Source: Bathymodiolus brooksi
Lineage: Eukaryota > Mollusca > Bivalvia > Mytilida > Modiolidae
Assembly: GCA_963680875.1 (NCBI GenBank)
Contig: OY804580.1
Span: forward strand, 93,401,353-93,465,352
Direction of reading: 5' to 3'
Length of the DNA stretch: 64,000 nt
How positions within the stretch are numbered: position 1 is the first letter of the stretch; each line of letters opens with the position of its first letter. This document shows positions 33,501 to 48,000 of this stretch, in pieces. The translations under genes were made by a program, and so were the position numbers. The notes under the pieces were generated by a model. It was not told the DNA's origin and did not search any database. It was given only the letters and a program-made list of their open reading frames with translations.

Positions 33501-36500
33501 TCCCACCACACGACATTGACAGTTTTTGATATTTGTCTGTTTATTTGTTGTGATTGTGTTTAGGAATTATTTGTTTGTAGTGTATTTCTTGTTGTGATGT
33601 CTATTATTTTTAATTTCTAACAAAACATGTAAATTGTTAGTCATCTGTTTCTTTAATTGAGGAACTGTCAAACCTCTTTGTATCATGAAATCAACGAGAC
33701 CAATGAAAATACTTTGAAATACAAAGTATTTGATTTACCATGGATAAATTAAGCTAAACCTTGCCAAGAATGGTTATTGATGGATACTTAATGTCAACCT
33801 TAGCAATATTTCAGCTATATCTGCTAAGAACGGTCCAAATGTTTACTTTGGTAGAAACAACGACGTTTGAGATTACAGCCACAATTTGAAACCAAATTCG
33901 TAATCTTAAAAAGTTTTCACAAGTTATTAGAAATTTGTAATCTTACAGAGATATATGCTACCTAGCATTTATTAAAGACAAAACTAACCTAGTTTTAATG
34001 CTTTAGAGATTTGTAATCGTTCTGATTTAATTTCTTTCTGTGCCAGCTGTAGTGAGGATGATAAAAGATGTAGGGCTCTAACGTACAACACTAACTGCTC
34101 TAGGCGTCTGTAAATTATTAAAAACAATTATTATGTAAAATTACAATCCATGAAATACAAGTCAATAACTTTACATCCCACTTGTACCTACAGTATAAAC
34201 AAGAAAAGCCAGTTTTATTTTGAAAAACAAAATTGTAAGAGAATGATGAATAAAAGTGTTTAATTCCATTATATATTATATATTCTGAAATAATTATTTT
34301 CTATCAACATGTAAAAAAAGCCAGTTGTGAGTCACTCTACCGCTCTGATTATAATACAGTGGAACCTGTCTAAACCGAACAGAGAAAAAAAACAGAATTC
34401 TGTCTAAACCCAACCCATAACAGGCAGAAATTTTGTCTAAACCAAACCCTGAATAAACAGATATTAGTAAATACATTACCTTTGAGCTTCAGTGAACTTT
34501 GGAGCTTGATCTAACAACTGTTCACCCTGAAATAGATATATTTTGATATTGAACAGTTTTCCGTGACGATTATTAGCAAACAAAGATTTGAAAAACAATT
34601 GAAAATTAAATCAAAATGTTCTCCTTCAGACATAGGTAACCTTAGCCAATTTTGGCTATCTTGTTTGTGCCCCTTGCTTTTCATGCTCCTAAAGACTTCC
34701 AAAATTTTTTTTATTTGGTTTTCAATCTTCTCACAATAAGTATACCTGATGGAGGTTAATCCAGAGCCGTGTCGTGCACATTAAATTGGATATCTATGTT
34801 TTCTGTTACTCCATTTTAAATTCATGTATCAAAACTCAAGTGATACCCGGTATTTTTTTTAACTTTAATTTAGACATAAAATATATGTATAGGGACATTG
34901 ATGATCGAATTAGGGTGGGGGTGTTCAATTATTAAATTAGGGTGGGGGTGTACAATTATTTAACTAGGGTGTGGGTGTTCAATTATTTAATTAGGATGGG
35001 GGTGTTAAATTTTTTAATTAGGGTGTGGGTGTTCAATTATTTGATGTGAGAGTAGTTGTTTGCTTTGTTAATATTGGTGGCATTGTTTAACATCATTATC
35101 TAAACTTTCTTTTCATTATGTACCTACCAGATGTAAATTTACAGATTCTGAGAGTGTATGTAATGGAGCCCCTCTTGTCTGTGCTAGTTCATAATCAACC
35201 TACCAGATGTAAACTAACAGATTCTGAGAGTGTATGTAATGGAGCCCCTCTTGTCTGTGCTAGTTCATAATCAACCTATCTGATGTAAACTAACAGATTC
35301 TGAGAGTGTATGTAATGGAGCCCCTCTTGTCTGTGCTAGTTCATAATCAACCTACCAGATGTAAACTAACAGATTCTGAGAGTGTATGTAATGGAGCCCC
35401 TCTTGTCTGTGCTAGTTCATAATCAACCTACCAGATGTAAACTAACAGATTCTGAGAGTGTATGTAATGGAGCCCCTCTTGTCTGTGCTAGTTCATAATC
35501 AACCTACCAGATGTAAACTAACAGATTCTGAGAGTGTATGTAGTGGAGCCCCTCTTGTCTGTGCTAGTTCATAATCAACCTATCTGATGTAAACTAACAG
35601 ATTCTGAGAGTGTATGTAATGGAGCCCCTCTTATCTGTGCTAGTTCATAATCAACCTACCAGATGTAAACTAACAGATTCTGAGTGTATGTAATGGAGCC
35701 CCTCTTGTCTGTGCTAGTTCATAATCAACCTACCAGATGTAAACTAACAGATTCTGAGAGTGTATGTAATGGAGCCCCTCTTGTCTGTGCTAGTTCATAA
35801 TCAACCTACCAGATGTAAACTAACAGATTCTGAGAGTGTATGTAATGGAGCCCCTCTTGTCTGTGCTAGTTCATAATCAACCTATCTGATGTAAACTAAC
35901 AGATTCTGAGAGTGTATGTAATGGAGCCCCTCTTATCTGTGCTAGTTCATAATCAACCTACCAGATGTAAACTAACAGATTCTGAGAGTGTATGTAATGG
36001 AGCCCCTCTTGTCTGTGCTAGTTCATAATCAACCTACCAGATGTAAACTAACATATTCTGAGAGTGTATGTAATGGAGCCCCTCTTGTCTGTGCTAGTTC
36101 ATAATCAACCTACCAGATGTAAACTAACAGATTCTGAGAGTGTATGTAATGGAGCCCCTCTTGTCTGTGCTAGTTCATAATCAACCTACCAGATGTAAAC
36201 TAACAGATTCTGAGAGTGTATGTAACGGAGCCCCTCTTGTCTGTGCTAGTTCATAATCAACCTATCTGATGTAAACTAACAGATTCTGAGAGTGTATGTA
36301 ATGGAGCCCCTCTTATCTGTGCTAGTTCATAATCAACCTACCAGATGTAAACTAACAGATTCTGAGATGTGTATGTAATGGAGCCCCTCTTATCTGTGCT
36401 AGTTCATTATGTACCTACCAGATGTAAACTAACAGATTCTGAGAGTGTATGTAATGGAGCCCCTCTTGTCTGTGCTAGTTCATAATCAACCTACCAGATG

Positions 36501-39086
36501 TAAACTAACAGATTCTGAGAGTGTATGTAATGGAGCCCCTCTTGTCTGTGCTAGTTCATAATCAACCTATCTGATGTAAACTAACAGATTCTGAGAGTGT
36601 ATGTAATGGAGCCCCTCTTGTCTGTGCTAGTTCATAATCAACCTATCTGATGTAAACTAACAGATTCTGAGAGTGTATGTAATGGAGCCCCTCTTATCTG
36701 TGCTAGTTCATAATCAACTTACCAGATGTAAACTAACAGATTCTGAGAGTGTATGTAATGGAGCCCCTCTTATCTGTGCTAGTTCATTATGTACCTACCA
36801 GATGTAAACTAACAGATTCTGAGAGTGTATGTAATGGAGCCCCTCTTGTCTGTGCTAGTTCATAATCAACCTACCAGATGTAAACTAACAGATTCTGAGA
36901 GTGTATGTAATGGAGCCCCTCTTGTCTGTGCTAGTTCATAATCAACCTACCAGATGTAAACTAACAGATTCTGAGAGTGTATGTAATGGAGCCCCTCTTG
37001 TCTGTGCTAGTTCATAATCAACCTATCTGATGTAAACTAACAGATTCTGAGAGTGTATGTAATGGAGCCCCTCTTGTCTGTGCTAGTTCATAATCAACCT
37101 ATCTGATGTAAACTAACAGATTCTGAGAGTGTATGTAATGGAGCCCCTCTTATCTGTGCTAGTTCATAATCAACCTATCTGATGTAAACTAACAGATTCT
37201 GAGAGTGTATGTAATGGAGCCCCTCTTATCTGTGCTAGTTCATTATGTACCTACCAGATGTAAACTAACAGATTCTGAGAGTGTATGTAATGGAGCCCCT
37301 CTTGTCTGTGCTAGTTCATAATCAACCTACCAGATGTAAACTAACAGATTCTGAGAGTGTATGTAATGGAGCCCCTCTTGTCTGTGCTAGTTCATAATCA
37401 ACCTATCTGATGTAAACTAACAGATTCTGAGAGTGTATGTAATGGAGCCCCTCTTGTCTGTGCTAGTTCATAATCAACCTACCAGATGTAAACTAACAGA
37501 TTCTGAGAGTGTATGTAATGGAGCCCCTCTTATCTGTGCTAGTTCATAATCAACCTACCAGATGTAAACTAACAGATTCTGAGAGTGTATGTAATGGAGC
37601 CCCTCTTATCTGTGCTAGTTCATTATGTACCTACCTGATGTAAACTAACAGATTCTGAGAGTGTATGTAATGGAGCCCCTCTTGTCTGTGCTAGTTCATT
37701 ATCAACCTACCTAATGTAAACTAACAGATTCTGAGAGTGTATGTAATGGAGCCCCTCTTGTCTGTGCCAGTTCATTATGTACCTACCTGATGTAAACTAA
37801 CAGATTCTGAGAGTGTATGTAATGGAGCACCTCTTGTCTGTGCCAGTTCTATTACACACTGAACCAGATCGTTAACAAAACTGAGTTTACCCATTGTCTC
37901 ATTGTGATTATCCTACAAAAAAGAAAAGGACATTCTACATAAGGGGACATAATTACAACAACATCAAATCAGACATTTTTTTTACGGACAGCTTAAATAA
38001 AATTCAATTGAATCAAATATTTAAAATACTTACATGACCGGATCATTTCACTAAGAGTGTGTGTGTGTGGGGGGGTGGGGTGTATTCAGGCCCATAAAAT
38101 AGTTTAACCCCACTACTTTTTATTGAAATGCCTGTACAAAGACCAGGAAAACAAGTGGTGTTGTATATGTGTTACGTGCATCGATTTTGCCTCTTTCTAC
38201 GATTTCATGATTTGATTTTGGAACTATTCCCAACGGAGAAGTATTTTGTTTGTTTTTCATTTTATTACAATGATCAGGAATATGGGGTGTTTAATACCAT
38301 GCTAAACGCTATTTCATTTATAATATCATGAGGATCAGTTTTATTGTATTGGAAAACCAGAGTACCCTAGAAAAACAAAACTTTTGCAAGTCACTAACAA
38401 ACTTTATCTCACAAAGATAAAACAAGTACATCTCACAACAGTTGGGAGTCAAACACACAAAGCTTAGTGATGATAGGCACGGATAGTAGATGCATATGAA
38501 AATCAATCTAACGTATGAAAACAAATGACAGGAGGAATTATTGTAACAAAATGCGTGAAAATAGTTTTTTTCTGAAAATGTTGTAAATATTTTTAAAAAA
38601 ACCCACTAACACTGAATTGATAAAACAAATCTAACATTGAAAACAAATGGCAGGGGGGATTTTCTTATAAAAAAATTCTTAAAAATATTTTTTCTGAAAA
38701 TTTTGTAACACTTGCACTTGGAATTGATAAAACAAATCTCGTATGATAACAAATTTTATAGAAGGGAAATTTTTAACAAAAACACTAAAAAAAAAATTTT
38801 TTCTTAAAATTTTGTTAATATTTCAAAACACTTGCACTGAATTGATATCTTACATCCATAATTGTTTCTTCATTCAATCCTGGAGCTACAAATGCCACAG
38901 GTCCCTGCATATTTGGTGGTGACTGAGCAAATAACATTGGTGGGGATGGGGAGTTAGCCACTCTCTGTAGGTACAATCCTGATCTATCAGAGTCAAATGA
39001 TCCACCTCTTTCTTTGATGGGAGAATTCAGTCTTTCTCTACTGTTACAAACACTGCCATACTGTATCACAATACCTTGGTTAGAAC
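30575..39086 (-). CDS. ULK: ULK exons encoding the C-terminal EAT (ATG13/FIP200-binding) domain (eight exons)
   Basis: 38854-39086 ends with [16 protein letters not shown], the domain entry (AVTFEAPDLPEETLM in ULK1). 37787-37912 encodes [20 protein letters not shown] and [20 protein letters not shown]; part of this exon is amplified downstream into the 76 bp array. 34480-34526 (47 nt) encodes [15 protein letters not shown]. 33989-34107 encodes [20 protein letters not shown]. 32958-33109 encodes [29 protein letters not shown]. 31852-31896 (45 nt) encodes [15 protein letters not shown]. 31549-31639 encodes [18 protein letters not shown]. 30575-30657 ends in [20 protein letters not shown] and TGA. 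The domain is helical and tethers ULK to ATG13 and membranes. Confidence 0.95.
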
Positions 39087-42000
39087 CTGAAAGTAATAAG
39101 TTCAGTTGGAGATTTTATCACAGAGAAAAAAAAACTTTGGTTTGATTTATGGTGTTTAACGCCACTTTCAAAAATATTTCAGCTATATCGTGGCGATCAG
39201 TTTTATTGGTGGAGGAAACACGGAGTACCCGGAGAAAACCACATGCCTTTCGTAAACTTTATTACATAATGTTGTATTGAATACTTCTCGCCATGAACAG
39301 GGTTCGAACTCACGACTTTAGTGGTGATAGGCACTGATTGCACAGGTAGTTGTAAATCCAACTACCATACGATCACAATTACGATGCCCCAAAAATAACA
39401 TTGGGAAATCTATCATATTTGTTTTTTGCACAAAAATTTACTTGTTTATTTTTTTATTTTTTGGCATAAAAATATATACTAATCTTCTGTTATGACAGTC
39501 TGTGTTGAAAAAATTTATGTAGCGTTTATTTATAGGAAAATACTACTCTCTTATACAGGGATGATTCCAGTTAGAAAATGAAATAACTGAAAATCAATTA
39601 AAAACAGCTGAAACCATCTCAACAACCTTTCAAACCCTCCATTTTTTACTTGTTCAGATCATGTCTTGCAACTAATCATGGAATTTTTTTCAAAGGAAAA
39701 TTGTTGAAATCAGTTAAATAACTGAAAAAAATCATCTCTGCTTATAAGACCACTGTTTCATTACATAATCAATACAACTATACCTTGTTGATTGTTTATA
39801 ACGGTCTTACTGAGCTGTTCTGACAGGAAACTGCTTCCTCCAGACTGTAAGTTATCTACAATGTTAGTTTCGGTCTTTGATCTTTGTTGCCAAAGATTTC
39901 GCTTCACACGGTTGACTGAAAAAAATCCAACAAAATCAATAGATTTGGTTTTATGGTGTTTAACGCCACTTTCAACAATATTTCAGTTATATCGTGACAG
40001 TCAGTTTTATTGGTGAAGGAAACCGGAGTACCCAGAGAAAACCACCGACATCCCGCAAGTCATTGACAATTTTTATATCTTTAATGTTGTATCAATTTCA
40101 ATAATAGATGCTGAATTCTTGTTGTTAGACACAGATGGTATTTTTTTTCATTCTAAGAAATGTAATTTTTTTCTTATTATTAATAAATTTCAAATATGCT
40201 ATCTAAATGCATTTTTAAATAGGTTTTTCTCAAGTGAATTAAATATTGACAACAGAATTTTTCTATTTAAACAAAAAAGAAAAAAAGAAATGTTTGTATT
40301 GACAATTTAATCTGAAATTTGTGCGATGTTCTGCATAAAACCATATTTATAAAAGTAAAACAACAGCAAATTTTACAGTCATCAAATTAAACAACACAAT
40401 GACAAACCTTCACTGGAGAATGGGATAGTAGCCATATTTTCTGGCACTGTTCTTGGTCTAGATTGACCAAAAGCAGCATGAACAGGCTCTGTCCCCATTT
40501 CATCTGGACTAGGAGAACTCATTAATCTTCCTCCGAACTTGGTGGGTGATCCTAAAATAACTGGCAGGGAACCTAATCCAATGTGTGCCATAGGGGAGGT
40601 ACAACCTACAGAAAGGAAGTGAGTGGAGTGTGTTCAAACATTTTGAAGATTATTTCTGGTGAATTGCAACAAAGATATAATATTTTGAATTAATAATATC
40701 AAAGATGACACCCTCTAAAACCATTAGTGAGAGATATCCCTCTACACCCTCTAAAACCATTAGTGAGAGATATCCCTCTATGAAGTGATTTCAATATTTT
40801 ATCCCCAGAAGAAATGTTTTTGTATAATCTGTTTATGTTGTATATGAATGCTTCTCTTATCCATATAAACATAACAATAAAATTTCCATCTATTGTAGTC
40901 TGAGCCAAACACCACTAGCCCTATGCCAAAGTCTAGTAAAAATTGGTTTGGGATAGTTTGTCAAAATGTTTTTGGCACAGACTGCTATAGTACACACTTA
41001 CATTTTAGAATTAACTCTTTTGACAAAATTGTACTTCTACGTAGTTCAAGAATTTGTTGGTCCAATGCAATATTTTGTGTGGGATCATGTTATTAGGTAG
41101 CATGCAGCAAATAAGATGTATTTATCTCATATCTTCACCCTTATATCAGCTTGCATATTTTTGCACATTCATTCACAAAAAGTCATATTACAATTCTTTA
41201 AAAAAAAAAAGTACTTACACAGCTTTTCAAACGTGCTGCTTTTTTTAATAGTAAGAACATATGTTTAATTAATGAGATTCAGCCTCGACAATTTCAAAGA
41301 AGATGACATAAAAATTTGCAATGTGAATATAGCATTTACATGAGAATTTGACAGCAATCTCTGTTAGAGTGTAGCAATGGGTGTTCAAGCAATGACACAA
41401 CAAATATAAAATATCTAACTTACTATTTCTCCTGTGTGGTGAGTTGGATGGAGACAAGTTAATATTAGAACTTGGTGAACTACCTAAACTGTTCCTTTTA
41501 ATGTACCCTGTATATCCTGGGGGTGTTCCTATAGAGAATTTCACTGCAAAACAATATGACAAGGTTTAAAGTTGTAATGGAATCCAAATTAAAAAAACAA
41601 TATGACAAGGTTTAAAGTTGTAATGGAATCCAAATAAAAAAAACAATATGACAAGGTTTAAAGTTGTAATGGAATCCAAATTAAAAAAACAATATGACAA
41701 GGTTTAAAGTTGTAATGGAATCCAAATTAAAAAAACAATATGACAAGGTTTAAAGTTGTAATGGAATCCAAATTAAAAAGACAATATGACAAGGTTTAAA
41801 GTTGTAATGGAATCTAAATTAAAAAAACAATATGACAAGGTTTAAAGTTGTAATGGAATCCAAATTAAAAAAACAATATGAGAGAACAATAATTACTGAG
41901 ATAAAATGTAAGATCCTGGACAGGCAAAAAGAATATATGGTTTGCAAGTGGAAAACAAAACTGGTTTCATATCGATAGGATATAAACCAAAACTATGTGT

Positions 42001-45000
42001 CATGCTCACTAAATCTGATATCTGCGTTTTTATTGTAGCAATGTTTTGTTAAATTAGGGTTTGGGTTATGGTGTTAAATACCACTTTCAACAATATTTCA
42101 GTTATATCGTGCTTGTCAGCTTTATTGGTGTAGGAAACTGGAGTATTCTGAGAAAACCACAGACCTGCTGCAAGTCACTGACAAACTTTATCACATAATG
42201 TTGTATTGAATACTCCTATGCTTATTGATACAAAAATTAACTATTGTCAAATACCAACCTGCAGGTGGGGACATAGAACCAACATCTACTGCACACGATG
42301 CCTTGGATACTGAACTCTTTCTACTCGTTTCCTGTAAGATATAGATGCATACATGAAAAAAAATGAAGATCATAACTTATTAATAATATTATTTTCATTT
42401 AGCTCATTGCTGAACACTGAATATGTTAATAAGGACAGGCAAAATAAAGATTTTGCTTCTTAGATATTCCTCCTTAATTTTTTCCCCCTTTATTTGTAGG
42501 GGTAGGGTTAAGGTTATGGTGTTTAATGCCACATTCAACAATATTTCAGTTATATCGGGGCGAAGGTCAGTTTTATTGTTCTTTTTTTTTGTAAAGTAAA
42601 TAATATGGATTTACATATATATTTGTGTATTAGGGGTGTTGATTTTGCCTCTTTCGATGATTTTTCTGTTGGATTTTGAAATTGTTCCAACAGTGTAGTA
42701 TTTTTTGTTGTTTTTATTAAATTATATTTCCTTTCCTCATTTTAACATGATTATGTATATATACATTGTGTGACACGTCTGATGATGATTAAACTGCAAT
42801 TATAGCGATTTCAGGTTTTAAAGACAAAAGTAACCAGCTATAAGTCCTATTTATATTCTCTGTTATGCTTAATAGAGGTGGTCAATAAAGTAGGTTTGAC
42901 TGTATTTGAGCATAGCAGGTGGGCTTGAGAAATACCTAATACTTTGAATCTTAAAAAAAGAAAAATCAAAATGATATTTGGCCTGAGAAATCAAAATATT
43001 TAATAGTTTATAACTGATATTTTTTAATCAGTTAAATTTACCTTGAGAGAGTTTTGTGGCGAGATGTCCATGTCTTTCGGAGGACTACCGACAGAGCCAC
43101 CAGACTGGATCCGTTTATAGGCATTGACCTGTGTAGGAACTGGTATAGGTTCTGATGATCCAGCTTGTCCTACAGGCATTGGCAGACTTGATGGTCTGTT
43201 TGGACTAGTCTGTTCCTCTGTCTTTTTAAATTTAACTGTTTTTGAGTGTGGACTGACAATAGCTTGGTGTGATGGTGAGGGAGTGTTTTTCAGACCTTCT
43301 CCAGAACTCCTGTCACTGTTGTCTGTAACATAGAAATAAATTGCATACAATTCTCATTCTAATTTCTAAATATCTAAATCAATATCAGAGACAGATCCAG
43401 ACATTTCCATAAAGGGTGGGGGTAGGCGGTTTTTTTCGATTTCAAAACAATTTGCTTTAAAAGAAAAATCAAAAGATACTGAGGCGTAATTCAAAGCAAA
43501 AATTACAAAACATGGCAAAAAGAACTAGAGGCTCAGTGGGCTTGTGTCGCTCACCTTTCATTCTGCTTTGAGGAAACTTAATACAGAATCTCCCATAGGT
43601 GCTTCCCACCAAGTTTTGGTCATTTGGCTAAACAGTTACAAAGAAGAAAATATTTAGAAATCGACCAATCAGAAACAAGAATGGCCTGTGGTGGCCATGT
43701 TTATTGACGGATCGGAACTAAATGAGCAATCTTTATAGATGACCTTCCAAGGATGCTTCCTACCAAGTTTCGATTCATTTGGCAAAGCGGTTTCAGAGAA
43801 GATTTTTTAGAAATCAACCAATTAGAAACAAGAATTGCCTTTGGTGGCCATGTTTGTCAACGGATCGGAACTATATGAGCAATCTTTATAGAGGACCTTT
43901 CACAGATGCTTCCTACCAAATTTTGATTCATTTGGCCAAGCGGTTACAGAGGAGAAGATTTCTTTGAAATAAACCAATCAGAAACAAGATTTGTCTGTGG
44001 TGGCCATGTTTGATAACGGATTGGGACGAAATGAGCAATCTTTATAGAGGACCTTCCAAGGATGCTTCCTACTAAGTTTCGATTCATTTGGCAAAGCGGT
44101 TTCAGAGAAGAAGATTTTTTAGAAACCAACCAATCAAAAACAAGAATTGCCTTTGGTGGCCATGTTTGTCAACGGATCGGAACTAAATTAGCAATCTTTA
44201 TAAAGGACTTTCCAAGGATGCTTCCTACCAGGTTTTGATTCATTTGGCCCAGCGGTTTCAGAGGAGACGATTTTTTAGAAATCAACCAATCAGAAACAAG
44301 AATTGCCTGTGGCGGCCATATTTGTTAATGGATTGGAACTAAATGAGCATTCTGTATAGAGGACCTTTCACAGATGCTTCCTACCAAATTTTGATTCATT
44401 TGGCCAAGCGGTTAGAGGAGAAGATTTCTTTGAAATAAACCAATCAGAAACAAGATTTGTCTGTGGCGGCCATGTTTGATAACGGATTGGGACGAAATGA
44501 GCAATCTTTATAGAGGACCTTCCAAGGATGCTTCCTACTAAGTTTCGATTCATTTGGCAAAGCGGTTTCAGAGAAGAAGATTTTTTAGAAACCAACCAAT
44601 CAAAAACAAGAATTGCCTTTGGCGGCCATATTTGTCAACGGATCGGAACTAGATTAGCAATCTTTATAAAGGACTTTCCAGGGATGCTTCCTACCAAGTT
44701 TCGATTCATTTGGCCCAGCGGTTTCAGAGGAGACGATTTTTTAGAAATCAACCAATCAGAAACAAGAATTGCCTGTGGCGGCCATATTTGTTAATGGATT
44801 GGAACTAAATGAGCAATCTTTATAGAGCACCTTTCACAGATGATTCATTTGGCCAAGCGGTTACAGAGGAGAAGATTTCTTCGAAATAAACCAATCAGAA
44901 ACAAGAATTGTCTGTGGCGGCCATGTTTGATAACGGATTGGGACGAAATGAGCAATCTTTATAGAGAACCTTCCAAGGATGCTTCCTACCAAGTTTCGAT

Positions 45001-48000
45001 TCATTTGGCCCAGCGGTTTCAGAGGAGACGATTTCTTCGAAATAAACCAATCAGAAACAAGAATTGTCTGTGGTGGCCATGTTTGATAATGGATTGGGAC
45101 AAAATGAGCAATATTTATACAGGACCTGCCATAGATGCTTCCTACCAAGTTTTGCTTCATTTTCCCAAGTGGTTTCAGAGAAGAAGATTTTTTTAAATCG
45201 GCCAATCAGAAACAAGAATTGCCTATGGCAGCCATGTTTGTTAACGAATCGGAACTAAATGAGCAATCTTTATAGAGAACCTTCCAAGGATGCTTCCTAC
45301 CAAGTTTCGGTTCATTTGACAAAGCGGCTTCAGAGGAGAAGATTTTTTTAGAAATCAACCAATCAGAAACAAGAACTGCCTGTAGCGGCCATGTTTGTCA
45401 ACGGATCGGAACTAAATGAGCAATCTTTATAGAGGACCTTCCAAGGATGCTTTCTACCAAATTTCAATTCATTTGGCCAAGCGGTTTCAGAGGAGAAGAT
45501 TTTTTAGAAATCAACCAATCAGAAACAAGAATTGCCTGTGGCGGCCATGTTTGTTAATGGATCGGGACGAAATGAGAAATTTTATAGAGGACATGCCATA
45601 GATGCTTCCTACCAAGTTTCACTTGATTTGGCTGATCAGACGAGAAGATACAGGGGCAAAGCCTAAGCGATTTTGAGCAATTTAGAGTATATTTGGGACC
45701 AGTTTTGCTTCAAAATAGTCATAAAAATATGTCACAGCTATACACAATTGTACATTCATAATGGTCATCTAACATGTACAACTTAGTCCAAGAAACTTTG
45801 TTAATTGCCGATTCAAAAATATTATGGATTGCATTAGACAAAATCACACATATAAACTTGAACATACTAAGCTCGTGATTGCTATACAGGAACAGCACCT
45901 TATAATTGCTGTTCTCCATCTTGAAGTTGCAATGAGGCCTAAACCCTTCAACTAGGTGCCATTTCCGTCAGTAACTGATTCTTAGTCTGTTAACTTATTT
46001 ATATTGCCCCTTTATTGAGAACATGGAAATACAATTTAATTTTCTTTATATTTTTTTTTTGCATATATTTTTTACCGAGGAAGCTGCCTCGGTTGCCTCA
46101 ACGTAAGCTACGCCCTTGATCTGATATGATGTTCAGATTAGATACATTTATATTAACATTACTTACACATGTATCTGATATGATGTTCAGATTAGATACA
46201 TTTCGAATATGAATACGAAGTGTATAACTCAAAAGTTTATGACTAAGACCTGATTAATCAAAAACTTTGGTACTAAAATTTTATTAAATCAACACCTTAA
46301 CAGAAGCAATTTTTCCTCTTAGAAGAATATTTTGCACTACAGAAGGTATTTCCTGATAACAAAGGGACTAATGTGCCAGATGGAATAACACAATAATCTT
46401 CCAAAGTACTATATAGCCTTAGTTATTTTAAAATATAAAAAATGTATACCTGAGTTTTCACCTTGTAAGCCATCTGGTACCAATACAAAGTCCTCCACAG
46501 AACTTTCACATCTGACTTCTTTTTCTACTTTCTCAAATCCATTATTTTCCTGAGGTGATGACTGCATAGGTTCAATATCTTCTTGTTTGGCTATTGGAGG
46601 CTGTCAAGTAATAGAAAGTCATCAATATCCAGGTTTCAAAATTTTAAGTTTATAATCTATCGGTAGACGTTTTCAAAAGCAGTATATTTAAGCTACAATC
46701 ATAATATGCAACTTGCGGGGCTCACATTGGAGAGAGATTCGGGTGAAGAAGTCACCTTGTGAAGTTGACTTTGCTTTCTCGTTGGTCAAAAGAGAAGTTC
46801 AAGTCACCTTGTCATTTTGAAGAGTTGCCCTATGTCGCCGCCCGCATATTTTCTCCACTTGTCATTGATGAAAATGTCGATATCGTGCACGTGTTTATTG
46901 AAATCAATTGTATCCGTTATTAAGTATTTTGAAAGTGATTTTCTTGCAAAGTAATCCATTACGGTTTATAGAAACTTTAATTTCGTTCATTAGAGGTTTT
47001 GTTTATTGTTTATATATGCCCGGCTTAAAATAAAACTATTTGTATTTGTTTTTCGTAAACAAACAACAATGGCACCATTTTGGTAAGGGAACGCAATACG
47101 GTTCTGTGCTACGGGAAATGTTGACCGAACTTTTTGTCTGAAGCTACTTTCAACAAAACGAACTTTATTTTTTCTCATTTTTGTGATATAAAATCATAGT
47201 TCTCATATCAAATATGTTCATATATGCGAAGATTGCAATTCAAAATTCGTTGAAATGCACATACACTCTTCAGATATTTATCCATCCGCATTGGTATTTT
47301 ATACTCGACACCGGGTTAATATTACGATCTATCAAACTGTTTATTTACATACAGACATGTGTTTACAAACGTTAACACATATCCAATTAAAAAATAAACT
47401 TTGAACTACAGTAGCTTTCCTCCGTTGTTGCAATCTGATTTGAAGTCTGGCAAATAATAATTACAGCCTTTACTTTCTTCAGTTTTTGATTTACTTTCTT
47501 CAGTTTTTGACTATCAGTGGCAATTTACGTTTGTGCTATATTATCATTCCCTACTGTACTGTACTTTTATATAGTTGGACCATTGAGCAAATTGAAAGAG
47601 ACATCATTCTTCTGCTGAAGATCACACAAATATAAGTTATCACAATTTGTGTGGTATTGGATCACAACACAGTAATATTTCAAAAGGAAAAGGGGGATGG
47701 GGGTACATATAAAAATCACTGGTATGCAAGATTCCAATAGTCAAGGTAGACAGAAATAAAAATGTGACATTGAATAGATGTCCTTAAGGTAGCTATGAAT
47801 AAAAAAAACCCAGAACAAGTCAGTTCAGACAGCTTTTTAACTATTTACTATATTTGGGCAGGGTAACGTCAGAGGGGTGTCGAAACAATATTTCGATTAA
47901 TCGCAATTAACTTCTCCCAGAAGTCTCCCCACTTCTCTCTGTTGTCTCCCACTTCTCCCTGTGAGCTCTCTGAAAGAGAAATCACTTCTCCCTCTAATTC

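Noticed and set aside
35115..37850. CRISPR-like array
   Set aside because: Units are contiguous 76 bp copies of an ULK exon end with no spacers, in a eukaryotic intron.
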